In this document: piece by piece, positions 15,132 to 24,100 of the stretch
Position numbering within the stretch: the first letter of the stretch is position 1
How the letters are laid out: the number at the start of each line of letters is the position of its first letter
From: SIG603 sp964370115
Lineage (GTDB): Bacteria; Bacillota; Clostridia; Oscillospirales; Acutalibacteraceae
Direction: 5' to 3'
Assembly: GCA_964370115.1 (NCBI GenBank)
Contig: CAYJIA010000015.1
Span: forward strand, 1-40,365
Length of the DNA: 40,365 nt
Translations under genes and position numbers: made by a program
Notes under the pieces: model-generated
The model's input: only the letters and a program-made list of their open reading frames with translations
Database searches by the model: none
Told to the model about the DNA's origin: nothing

Positions 15132-16139
15132 TTGAAAGGATATTTAAAATATTACGGGCAAAAAGTTGGCTGGTATCTTTTGACACTAGTATGTGCCTTG
15201 ATACTTAACTTCTTGCTACCACGTTTAATGCCGGGTAATCCTGTTGATTCACTTGTTGCTGAGGCAACAGCAGGTGTAACCGATTCATCGGCAATTGAAC
15301 AAGTTAAAAGAGAGTATACAGAACGCTTTGGACTTGACAAATCATATCCAGAGCAATTTATGATATATATAGGCGGTTTATTCCAAGGTGACATGGGTGT
15401 ATCGTTTACTCAGTACCCACGTGAAGTTACAGATATTATCGGTTCTTCTATCATGTGGACAATAGCGCTCCAAATTCCTGCTATTATAGTGGGTTGGATT
15501 TTAGGAAACCTCTTGGGCGCTATAGCTGCCTATGTAAAAAGAGGCTTTGACAAGGCGGTTCTACCGTTTTTCATGTTCCTCTCAAACGTGCCCGCCTTTG
15601 GTATGGCGGTTGTGCTACTTTGGCTATTTGCAATTAAGATACCAGTATTCCCAAATGGCGGTGGTTATGCGTTTGACTTAATCCCTGAATTTAGCTGGGA
15701 ATTCGTATCGTCAGTAATCAGTCACTATAGACTGCCATTTATAACAATGGTGCTTATAACTATAGGTGGACAGGCTATCGGCATGCGTTCTATGGCGATT
15801 TACGAGCTAAACGCTGACTATGTAAAATACAGCCGTTTCCTAGGAATTAAAGACTCAAAAATCGTTAGATATGTTTTCAGAAACGCTATGCTTCCTCAAG
15901 TTACAGGCCTTGCGCTTTCACTTGGTGCCATGGTTGGTGGTAACATAGTTGCTGAAACAATATTTAACTACCCTGGAATAGGTTCAAGTCTACTTGCAGC
16001 TATTAATGGACGTGACTATCCACTGCTCTCCGGTTGTACACTAATAATTACTATTATGGTTCTTATTGCTAACTTAATACTTGAAATAGTATACGGATTT
16101 ATAGATCCTCGTATTAAGGCAAACCAAATGGATTCATAA
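15132..16139 (+). CDS. Peptide ABC transporter permease, OppB/DppB-type
   Basis: About 335 residues, six membrane segments, BPD_transp_1 with the DppB N-terminal segment (LNFLLPRLMPGNPVDSLV; the PGNP motif is diagnostic). FGLDKSYPEQFMIY and FQGDMGVSF are standard in DppB. The conserved coupling loop includes YSRFLGIKDSKIVRYVFRNA and MLPQVTG, followed by GGNIVAETIFNYPGIG. The start is uncertain. GAGGTGAT (15120-15127) is a near-perfect anti-16S match and best serves the TTG at 15132; the ATG at 15126 lies inside it and would be too close. The hairpins upstream probably lower expression relative to the binding protein. It forms the membrane channel with the 16180 permease. Confidence 0.88.
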   Translation: MKGYLKYYGQKVGWYLLTLVCALILNFLLPRLMPGNPVDSLVAEATAGVTDSSAIEQVKREYTERFGLDKSYPEQFMIYIGGLFQGDMGVSFTQYPREVTDIIGSSIMWTIALQIPAIIVGWILGNLLGAIAAYVKRGFDKAVLPFFMFLSNVPAFGMAVVLLWLFAIKIPVFPNGGGYAFDLIPEFSWEFVSSVISHYRLPFITMVLITIGGQAIGMRSMAIYELNADYVKYSRFLGIKDSKIVRYVFRNAMLPQVTGLALSLGAMVGGNIVAETIFNYPGIGSSLLAAINGRDYPLLSGCTLIITIMVLIANLILEIVYGFIDPRIKANQMDS

Positions 16140-16179
16140 GAAAAAATTATTAAAATACAACTAATATAGGAGGTTTAAA

Positions 16180-17454
16180 ATGAAACATACTTTAAAACAA
16201 ATATTTACTTCACCAAAGTTCGTAGTAGGCTTTGTAATTTTCATGACAATACTTTTGGCATCGATAATTTGGCCTTTCTTTTCGACAGTGGAGCCACTAG
16301 AAAACGTATCTAATAAACTATTTACACCACCTGGTACATATGTAAGCGTTGTTGATGTTATTGAGCACAATGACACAAACGGCGGTGGTCCTGTTAAGCT
16401 GGATATAGACACAGTAGAAAACAGAATTGCTAGTAGCCTACCTGTAGAAGATGTTCAAATTATGGTAGACTGGCTATATGAATATGGCGGTGTAGAAGAA
16501 GGTTCGCTTTCAGCCGACGATGTAGCGACTGTTGTTGCATCTTGGCAAGAAAACTATGACTCAGAAATTACGCCAAGAACAGTTTTAAAAGCGGATAGAA
16601 ATAAACTTGACGCTATAGACGAAGAAGTTGACGCAATTTTCTCTGAGGCAGGATATGTTATCGCAGCAGAAAATGAAGAAGGTGAACTTGAAGAAATTGA
16701 CACAGTTGTAAGCCCAGCGGGCGATGACTTTGTTAACGTAAATGAAGTTGCAAATACCTTTACATTTATTCTAGGTACAGATAACTTTGGACGTGATATG
16801 CTAACTCAGCTTTTATCAGCAGTTCAAACTTCACTTGGAATGGGTCTTATGGCAGGTCTTATAGCTACAGCTATTGGTCTATCACTAGGTCTTATAGCGG
16901 GTTATGTTGGCGGTATTGTAGATAACTTTATCACATTTATCACTAACCTATTCACAGTTATACCAAGCTTTGTTATCTTGATTCTTATTGCTAATGCCGT
17001 GGGACAAAATGCACGTGGACCGGAAGTTGTAGGTATTCTAATCGGTGTTACCGCTTGGCCTTGGACTTGTCGTTCGGTTCGTTCACAAGTTATATCGCTA
17101 AGAAACAGAGACCACGTAAATATCTCAAAACTTTCAGGGCATGCAATGCCAAGAATTATTCTTTTTGATGTTCTTCCATATGTAGCATCATATGTTGTTA
17201 TGGCGCTAATCCTACAAATCTCTTCTGCTATTTTGTCAGAAACACAGCTTTCAATGCTAGGACTAGGACCTGCAACAACAGAACAAACAACACTAGGTAT
17301 GATGATGAACTGGTCAACACAATTTGGTGCTTACGCTAAAGATGCATGGTGGGCTTTCCTTCCAATCGTTATAGTAATCGCGCTGATTTCATTCTCACTA
17401 AACCTAATGAATACAGGACTAGACCAAGTGTTTAATCCGCAATTAAGAGACTAA
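16180..17454 (+). CDS. Peptide ABC transporter permease, OppC/DppC-type, with large extracytoplasmic insertion
   Basis: A 424-residue permease; DppC/OppC proteins are usually about 280-310. Membrane segment 1 is at about residues 14-35. The family motif LGTDNFGRDML does not appear until about residue 198, whereas it normally lies near residue 70. The additional 120 or so residues are acidic and soluble-looking (VEDVQIMVDWLYEYGG, SADDVATVVASWQ), and should lie outside the membrane, near the binding protein. The remainder is normal, with coupling loop ISKLSGHAMPRIILFDVLP and C-terminal FNPQLRD. AGGAGG precedes the ATG. The insertion has no frameshift or stop and shares the base composition of its surroundings, so it looks like a real domain. 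Confidence 0.87.
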   Translation: MKHTLKQIFTSPKFVVGFVIFMTILLASIIWPFFSTVEPLENVSNKLFTPPGTYVSVVDVIEHNDTNGGGPVKLDIDTVENRIASSLPVEDVQIMVDWLYEYGGVEEGSLSADDVATVVASWQENYDSEITPRTVLKADRNKLDAIDEEVDAIFSEAGYVIAAENEEGELEEIDTVVSPAGDDFVNVNEVANTFTFILGTDNFGRDMLTQLLSAVQTSLGMGLMAGLIATAIGLSLGLIAGYVGGIVDNFITFITNLFTVIPSFVILILIANAVGQNARGPEVVGILIGVTAWPWTCRSVRSQVISLRNRDHVNISKLSGHAMPRIILFDVLPYVASYVVMALILQISSAILSETQLSMLGLGPATTEQTTLGMMMNWSTQFGAYAKDAWWAFLPIVIVIALISFSLNLMNTGLDQVFNPQLRD

Positions 17455-17467
17455 GGAGGGTAATAAT

Positions 17468-18481
17468 ATGGGAAAAGTAATGCTTGAAGTTAATGATCTA
17501 AAAACTAAATATGTTACCCGTTTTAAAGAAGACGTTTTTGCAGTTGACGGAGTTTCTCTTAAAATAGAAGAGGGAAAATCTCTGGGTATTGCAGGTGAGT
17601 CAGGTTGTGGTAAATCAACACTTGCACTTAGTCTTATGGGATATTATTTTGCTCCACTTCACTACAGAAGCGGTGACATTATAATAGACGGTAACAACAT
17701 CTCAGGTCTAAAACCTGATGAAGTAAGAAAAAATATCTTGGGTAAAGAAATTGCATACATTCCGCAAGCGGCGATGAATGCACTAAACCCAACACAAAAA
17801 ATAATCAACTTTGTAACAGACGTTGTACGTGCTCACCATCCAAAAATGAGCAAAAAAGACATCTATGATTTAGCAAAAGAAAGATTTGCTATCTTGGGTC
17901 TACCTGAAACTGTGCTACAAAAACACGCAGTTGAGCTTTCAGGTGGTATGAAACAAAGAACTGTTATAGCAATATCAACAATTCTTTCACCAAAGGTACT
18001 AATCGCCGATGAGCCATCATCTGCTCTTGACGTTACATCACAAAAAATGGTTATCAAAATGATGAGAGAGCTTATGGAAAAAGGATTTATTAAATCCATG
18101 ATTTTCATTACTCACGAATTACCTCTACTTTACAATGTTACTGACGACATCATGGTTATGTACGCAGGACAAATAGTAGAAAAAGGCGACGCTCACAACA
18201 TGGTGTTTGACCCAATTCATCCTTACTCAAAAGGACTAATGGGCTCAATCATCGTACCTGAAGAAGGAACAAGAGACGTAAAACTTGAAGCTATTCCAGG
18301 TACACCGCCAAACCTTAAAAATCCACCTACAGGCTGTAGATTTGCTGCAAGATGCAAATACGCAAAACCTGAGTGCAAAGCTTATGACATTATAGGCGAA
18401 ACAATGTTTGGTGTAAACAGAATGCATCGTTGTATCTTTGATGAAGCTTACCTAAGGGAGGTATACAAAGATGGAAAATAA
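17468..18481 (+). CDS. Peptide ABC transporter ATP-binding protein, OppD/DppD-type
   Basis: A 337-residue ATPase with Walker A GESGCGKST, signature ELSGGMKQR, Walker B VLIADEPSSALD and switch His in ITHELPLL. The C-terminal oligopeptide-specific region is present: GTPPNLKNPPTGCRFAARC, a second Cys in KPEC and a fourth in HRC. This is the four-Cys cluster typical of OppD/DppD. It starts 13 bp after the permease stop behind AAGGAGG, and its end overlaps the start of the next ATPase gene by 11 bp. It should pair with the 18471 product to drive the 15132/16180 channel. Confidence 0.92.
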   Translation: MGKVMLEVNDLKTKYVTRFKEDVFAVDGVSLKIEEGKSLGIAGESGCGKSTLALSLMGYYFAPLHYRSGDIIIDGNNISGLKPDEVRKNILGKEIAYIPQAAMNALNPTQKIINFVTDVVRAHHPKMSKKDIYDLAKERFAILGLPETVLQKHAVELSGGMKQRTVIAISTILSPKVLIADEPSSALDVTSQKMVIKMMRELMEKGFIKSMIFITHELPLLYNVTDDIMVMYAGQIVEKGDAHNMVFDPIHPYSKGLMGSIIVPEEGTRDVKLEAIPGTPPNLKNPPTGCRFAARCKYAKPECKAYDIIGETMFGVNRMHRCIFDEAYLREVYKDGK

Positions 18482-19292
18482 AAGAAAACTTGGGGCATCA
18501 GTCCTAAAAGGCGAAGGCGTTACTAAAATATTTGGTATGGGTAAAGTTAGAACTACTGCTGTTAATAATGTTGACTTTGATTTCCACGAGGGTGAAATTA
18601 TCTCTATCGTTGGCGAGTCGGGTTCAGGTAAAACAACAATAGCTAAAATGATACTAGGTCTTATCGGTATCTCAGAGGGTACGATTTACTTTAACGGTAA
18701 ACCAAGAGATATTTCATCTGGAAGAAAGAGAAAAGAATACTGGAAAGGCATACAAGCTATTTTCCAAGATCCATTCTCAACTTTTAATATGTTCTTCAAA
18801 ATTGATGCACTTTTACTTGATTGTATCAATATGAAAGGCGGTAGAAGCCTTCCTTATGAGAAAAAATTCGAGATGATGACAGAGGCTTGCTCTTTCGTTA
18901 ACCTTAAATTTGCAGAACTTACAAACAAATATCCGTTTGAGCTTTCAGGCGGTCAAATGCAAAGACTTATGATAGCTAGAATTTTCCTTCTAAAACCGAA
19001 AATTCTTATAGCTGACGAGCCTACATCTATGATAGATGCTTGCTCAAGAGCGACAATTCTTGACATGCTATTAAAACTTAGAGACGAAATTAATATGACA
19101 ATTATCTTTATCACTCACGATATCGGTCTTGCGTATTATGTTTCTGACTCGGTATATATCATGGAGCATGGTGTCTTCGTTGAAACAGGCAGTGCCGACG
19201 ACGTTATACTTCGTTCAAAAGCGGAGTACACAAAACGTCTAATCAACGACGTTCCAAAAATCCACGAAGAATGGGATCTATCAACTGTTTGA
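18471..19292 (+). CDS. Peptide ABC transporter ATP-binding protein, OppF/DppF-type, short
   Basis: A 273-residue ATPase with Walker A GESGSGKTT, signature ELSGGQMQR, Walker B ILIADEPTSMID and switch His in ITHDIGLAYY. Typical OppF proteins are about 310-330 residues and end in the oligopeptide region with conserved Cys. This one stops at VPKIHEEWD and lacks that region, whereas its partner OppD keeps it. There is no frameshift, so the shorter form appears genuine. The ATG overlaps the end of the OppD gene by 11 bp, with GGGAGG upstream. It is the last gene of the operon. Confidence 0.9.
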   Translation: MENKRKLGASVLKGEGVTKIFGMGKVRTTAVNNVDFDFHEGEIISIVGESGSGKTTIAKMILGLIGISEGTIYFNGKPRDISSGRKRKEYWKGIQAIFQDPFSTFNMFFKIDALLLDCINMKGGRSLPYEKKFEMMTEACSFVNLKFAELTNKYPFELSGGQMQRLMIARIFLLKPKILIADEPTSMIDACSRATILDMLLKLRDEINMTIIFITHDIGLAYYVSDSVYIMEHGVFVETGSADDVILRSKAEYTKRLINDVPKIHEEWDLSTV

Positions 19293-19308
19293 TAAATTTT
19301 CACAACGG

Positions 19309-19347
19309 AAAAACCTTAGTAGAGGTAAAACTCTACTGAGGTTTTTT
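19309..19347 (+). terminator. Intrinsic terminator of the opp operon
   Basis: AAAACCTTAGTAGAG pairs with CTCTACTGAGGTTTT (one G-U) around GTAAAA, and the 3' arm ends in a T run. Confidence 0.88.
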
Positions 19348-19369
19348 CATTTAGGTAAAATAAACTTTA

Positions 19370-19398
19370 TTGACAATACTTCCCATTTACTATAAAAT
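19370..19398 (+). promoter_or_regulatory. Sigma-A promoter of the MATE gene
   Basis: TTGACA (19370-19375) is followed after 17 bp by TAAAAT (19393-19398), about 30 bp before the start codon. No leader structure is seen. Confidence 0.65.
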
Positions 19399-19427
19399 TA
19401 GCTGACTAACATGAAAAAGAGGTTCTT

Positions 19428-20759
19428 ATGACAAATTCACTTGCTATAAAAATTAATTATAGCTCACTATTAAAATTTACAGGTCCTAGTATGGTTATGA
19501 TGCTATTTATGTCGTTTTATACCATGGTGGACGGCATATTTGTATCGCGGTTTGTAAATACGCAGGCACTTTCTGCGGTTAACATTGTATATCCACTTAT
19601 ATCGGTAGTAGTTGCCTTAGGAGTTATGCTTGCAACAGGCGGTGGGGCGATTATAGCCAAAAATATGGGGGAAAACCAAATGGAGCTTGCAAAAGCTAGG
19701 TTTACATTTGCCATACTTTCAGGCATTGTAATAGGTGGCATAGTGACTGTTTGTGCGCTACTGTTTATAGACCCAATAATAAGGTTTTTAGGTGCAAACG
19801 ATGCTATTTACGCATATTGCTATGATTACTTCTCGCTTATGTCTATATTTGTGATACCTTCAATGCTACAAATGCTATTTCAAACTCTGTTTGTGACGGC
19901 AGGTAAACCTAATTTAGGGCTTATTTTTACGGTTTTAGGTGGAGTTTGCAATGTTGTATTTGACTATGTATTAATAGTGAATTTTGAAATGGGAATTTCG
20001 GGCGCTGCCATAGCTACTGGGATAAGCTACTGTATACCGGCGGTTTTTGGGCTTTTTTACTTTTCGCTTAATAAAAAATCTTTGCTGAGATTTTCTAAGT
20101 TTAAAGTCGATTTTAAATTTTTAAGAGCTGCATGTTTTAATGGCTCTTCTGAAATGGTGACAAATTTGTCTACTGCTGTTACGACACTGCTCTTTAACAT
20201 AATCATGATGAAACTTTTAGGAGAAGACGGAGTAGCAGCGATAACTATAATTTTATACGCACAGTTCTTTTTGATAGCGTTGTACCTTGGCTACTCCATG
20301 GGAGTCGCACCGCTTATAAGTTTTGCCTATGGAACGCAAGATAAAGATAGACTTAAAAAATTGTTTAAAAAAAGCGTAGTAATCGTAAGTATAAGTTCTG
20401 TGGTGTGCGTGGCGATAGCCATGTTGTTTGCAGGTCCAATAGTAACTGTGTTTGCACCACAAGGCACAAAAGCATATGATATTGCGATTTATGGAATGTA
20501 TATATTCTCTATAGCCTATCTTTTTATGGGGTACAACATACTTGCCTCGGCGTTTTTTACAGCGCTTAACAACGGCAAAATATCTGCGATTTTATCATTT
20601 TTAAGAACATTTTTATTTTTGAGCTCAATGATAATGCTCTTGCCGATGATACTAGGGGTCACAGGTGTGTGGTTGTCAGTTGTGGTCGCAGAGTTTTTAG
20701 CACTGATAGTAAGCGCCATTTTAGTCGTGAAAAAATCGAAAACTTATGGATATTTTTAG
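19428..20759 (+). CDS. MATE family multidrug/sodium antiporter
   Basis: A 443-residue membrane protein with 12 predicted segments, the normal MATE length. The two homologous halves show family landmarks: GPSMVMMLFMSFYTMVDGIFVSRF, ALSAVNIVYPL and GGGAIIAKNMG in the first half, AQFFLIALYLGYSMGVAPLISFAYGT and MGYNILASAFFTALNNG in the second. It is closest in style to the MepA/VmrA-like branch. It would exchange cations for drugs or metabolites; the substrate is not predictable. It has its own promoter and follows the opp terminator, so it is monocistronic. It sits directly upstream of rpoB, where many Firmicutes carry rplJL. Confidence 0.88.
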   Translation: MTNSLAIKINYSSLLKFTGPSMVMMLFMSFYTMVDGIFVSRFVNTQALSAVNIVYPLISVVVALGVMLATGGGAIIAKNMGENQMELAKARFTFAILSGIVIGGIVTVCALLFIDPIIRFLGANDAIYAYCYDYFSLMSIFVIPSMLQMLFQTLFVTAGKPNLGLIFTVLGGVCNVVFDYVLIVNFEMGISGAAIATGISYCIPAVFGLFYFSLNKKSLLRFSKFKVDFKFLRAACFNGSSEMVTNLSTAVTTLLFNIIMMKLLGEDGVAAITIILYAQFFLIALYLGYSMGVAPLISFAYGTQDKDRLKKLFKKSVVIVSISSVVCVAIAMLFAGPIVTVFAPQGTKAYDIAIYGMYIFSIAYLFMGYNILASAFFTALNNGKISAILSFLRTFLFLSSMIMLLPMILGVTGVWLSVVVAEFLALIVSAILVVKKSKTYGYF

Positions 20760-20802
20760 TGGAGAGTGAAGGCGAAAGTCCTTTGAACTTTTTACAAAAA
20801 TT

Positions 20803-20832
20803 TAGGGACAACCCACAAGGGGGTTGTCCCTA
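20803..20832. repeat. TAGGG...CCCTA hairpin, possible minor member of the dispersed repeat family
   Basis: TAGGGACAACCC and GGGTTGTCCCTA are perfect inverted repeats around ACAAGG. The TAGGG/CCCTA borders match those of copies A, B and C. It lacks a T run but may help end the MATE transcript. The 369-bp gap 20760-21128 holds this hairpin, the CCCC-AAAA-GGGG hairpin at about 20870-20881, the rpoB promoters and the rpoB leader. Confidence 0.6.
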
Positions 20833-20881
20833 CTTATATATTATGAATTAAAAAATAAAATAAAAAAATCCCCAAAAGGGG

Positions 20882-20910
20882 TTGACAAGCTTTCAGATAC
20901 ATTATATAAT
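20882..20910 (+). promoter_or_regulatory. Sigma-A promoter of rpoBC
   Basis: Perfect TTGACA (20882-20887) and TATAAT (20905-20910) with a 17-bp spacer. A start near 20917 gives a leader of about 210 nt. A small CCCC-AAAA-GGGG hairpin abuts the -35 on its upstream side. Confidence 0.85.
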
Positions 20911-21003
20911 ATTATACTGCATCATCATGGAATAGTAGGCTCTATGCCTTGTTAGTAATATGAGAAAATAATAACATATTAACAATTAAATTGCAAGAAA
21001 AAC

Positions 21004-21032
21004 TTGTGATTTTTGTAAAAAATTTCTATGAT
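21004..21032 (+). promoter_or_regulatory. Possible second rpoB promoter
   Basis: TTGTGA (21004-21009) and TATGAT (21027-21032) are 17 bp apart within the leader. The downstream CATAAG...CTTATG and CGC-ATAA-GCG pairings give the RNA some local structure. The match is modest. Confidence 0.35.
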
Positions 21033-21128
21033 GCGTACCGCATAAGCGATACACGGTTCTTATGGTTATTGTGAAGAAAAGTTGTCGCGCTCGCTATTAT
21101 TAATTTAAAAGATTGGAGTGTTGGCTAA

Positions 21129-24100
21129 ATGGTAAATGTCAAACCTATTCAACGTGGAAAGACAACCAGAATGAGTTTTTCCAAAATAGAAGAAGTTTTG
21201 GATATGCCAAACCTTATTGAAGTACAAAAGAATTCTTATGATTGGTTTGTAACAAAAGGTTTAAAAGAAGTGTTTAAAGAGGTGTCGGGTATTACCGATT
21301 TTAACGGTAATTTAGAGCTTAGCTTTATCGACTACAAACTTGAAAAAACACCTAATTACAGTGTTACAGAATGTAAAGAGCGTGATGCTACTTACTCATC
21401 ATCACTAAGAGTTACAGCAAGACTGCTTAATAAGGAAACAGGAGAAATAAAAGAGTCTGAAGTGTTTATGGGAGATTTCCCGCTTATGACAAATAGCGGA
21501 ACTTTCGTTATAAACGGTGCAGAGCGTGTTATAGTATCACAGCTTGTTAGATCACCAGGCGTTTATTTCAAAATGGAATATGACAAAACAGGTAAAGAGC
21601 TGTTTTCATCTACAGTTATCCCTAACAGAGGTGCGTGGCTTGAGTATGAAAACGATGTAAACGATGTATTTTATGTAAGAATTGACAAAAACAGAAAAAT
21701 TCCAATTACCGTGTTTATAAGAGCTTTAGGACTTGGATCAGACACACAAATTCTTGACTACTTTGGTGAAGACGACAGAATTTTGGCATCTATTGAAAAA
21801 GATAATTGCAGCAATATCGAAGAGGCGCTATTTGAAGTATATAGAAAACTTCGTCCAAGTGAGCCTCCAACAATAGAGAGTGCACAAGCACATATTAATG
21901 CCCTATTCTTTGACCCTAGAAGATACGATATGTCAAGAGTTGGTAGATATAAATATAATAAAAAACTTGCACTTGCAGGTAGACTTGCAGGACAAACAGT
22001 TACTCAACCTATCATAAATCCTATGACAGGTGAGCTTGTTGTAGACGCAGGTAAGATGGTATCAAGAGAGCTTGCAGAGCAAATTGATGACATGGGCGTA
22101 ACAGCCGTATTTGTCGATGTAAACGGCAAAGAAACAAAAATTATTTCAAATGGCATGGTAAATATCAATAAATTTGTATCATTCGATGCCATGGAAGAGT
22201 GCGGAATTAACGAGCGCGTAAGATATAGCGTTTTAGCCGATATCTTAGAAAATGCACAAAGTGATGAAGAGCTAAAAGAGGCTATCACACTAAGAGCATC
22301 TGAGCTTGTTCCAAACAATATTATTATAGATGATATTTTCTCAAGTATTAACTACATGAACTGCCTTGCAGTAGGTCTTGGTACAATAGATGATATCGAC
22401 CACCTAGGAAACAGAAGAATTCGTTCTGTAGGTGAGTTACTACAAAATCAATTTAGAATAGGTTTCTCTCGTCTTGAAAGAGTTATCCGTGAAAGAATGA
22501 CACTTCAAGCTCAAGAACAAGAGACACTTACTCCACAATCACTTATAAATATCCGTCCTGTTGTAGCAGCTATTAAAGAGTTCTTCGGATCTTCTCCGCT
22601 ATCACAGTTCATGGATCAAACTAACCCATTATCAGAGCTTACACACAAAAGACGTCTTTCTGCTCTAGGCCCTGGTGGTCTTTCAAGAGATAGAGCGTCG
22701 TTTGAGGTTCGTGACGTTCACTATACACACTATGGTCGTATGTGTCCTATCGAGACTCCAGAGGGACCAAACATCGGTCTTATCTCATACCTTGCGACTT
22801 TTGCGAAAATTAACCACTATGGATTTATCGAAACTCCATTTAGAAAAGTTAATAAAGAGACAGGCGAAGTTACAGATGAAGTTGTTTACATGACAGCCGA
22901 TGTGGAAGATGAATACACAGTAGCTCAGGCGAATGAGCCACTTGATGAAAACTCATGCTTTAAAAATCCAAGAATAGTTGGACGTTATAGAGGAGAGTTC
23001 GTTCAAGTTCCAGGTAAGAAAGCCGACTACATGGATATTTCACCTCGTATGGTTGTATCTGTTGCAACTGCTATGATTCCATTCCTTGAAAACGATGACG
23101 CAAACCGTGCGCTGATGGGATCTAACATGCAAAAGCAAGCTGTTCCACTACTTAAAACCGACGCACCAATAGTTGGTACGGGTATGGAATACAAAGCCGG
23201 CGTTGACTCCGGTGTTTGTGTGCTTGTAAAACGCAGTGGTGTAATTAAAAGTGTAAGTGCAAATAGAATTAGAATTACTACCGACAACGGTGATATAGAC
23301 GATTATGAAATAATTAAATTCCTTCGTTCTAACCAAAGTACTTGTATAAATCAAGTGCCGATAGTTTCTGTTGGCGACAGGGTAGAAGTAGGAGACGTTA
23401 TAGCAGACGGACCTGGCATACAAAACGGTGAGATTGCACTTGGTAAAAATGCGCTTATCGGATTTATGACTTGGGAAGGTTATAACTACGAAGATGCTGT
23501 TTTGCTTAATGAAAAAATAGTAAGAGACGACGTTTATACTTCAGTTCATATTGAAGAATATGAGATGGAATCAAGGGATACAAAGCTTGGACCTGAAGAA
23601 ATTACAAGAGATATTCCAAACGTAAACGAAGATTTACTTCGTGACTTAGACGATAGAGGAATTATCAGAGTTGGTGCCGATGTAAGACCTGGTGACATTC
23701 TTGTTGGTAAAGTTACACCAAAAGGTGAGACAGAGCTTACAGCAGAAGAGAGACTCTTAAGAGCAATCTTTGGAGAAAAAGCACGTGAAGTACGTGACAC
23801 TTCTCTTAGAGTACCTCACGGCGAGTGTGGTGTTGTTGTCGATGTAAAAGTATTTACAAGAGAAAACAGCCAAGACGAGCTAAGCCCAGGCGTTAATAAA
23901 GTTGTAAGATGCTATATAGCACAAAAAAGAAAAATTTCAGTTGGCGATAAAATGGCTGGACGTCACGGTAATAAGGGTGTTGTTTCAAGAATACTTCCAA
24001 TGGAAGATATGCCTTTCCTACCAGACGGCACACCGCTTGATATCGTGCTAAACCCACTGGGCGTTCCATCACGTATGAACATCGGTCAGGTACTTGAAGT

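Noticed and set aside
22590..22720. Rifampicin-resistance change in rpoB
   Set aside because: The cluster reads SQFMDQTNPL and HKRRLSALGPGG, the normal sensitive-type sequence as far as I can judge.
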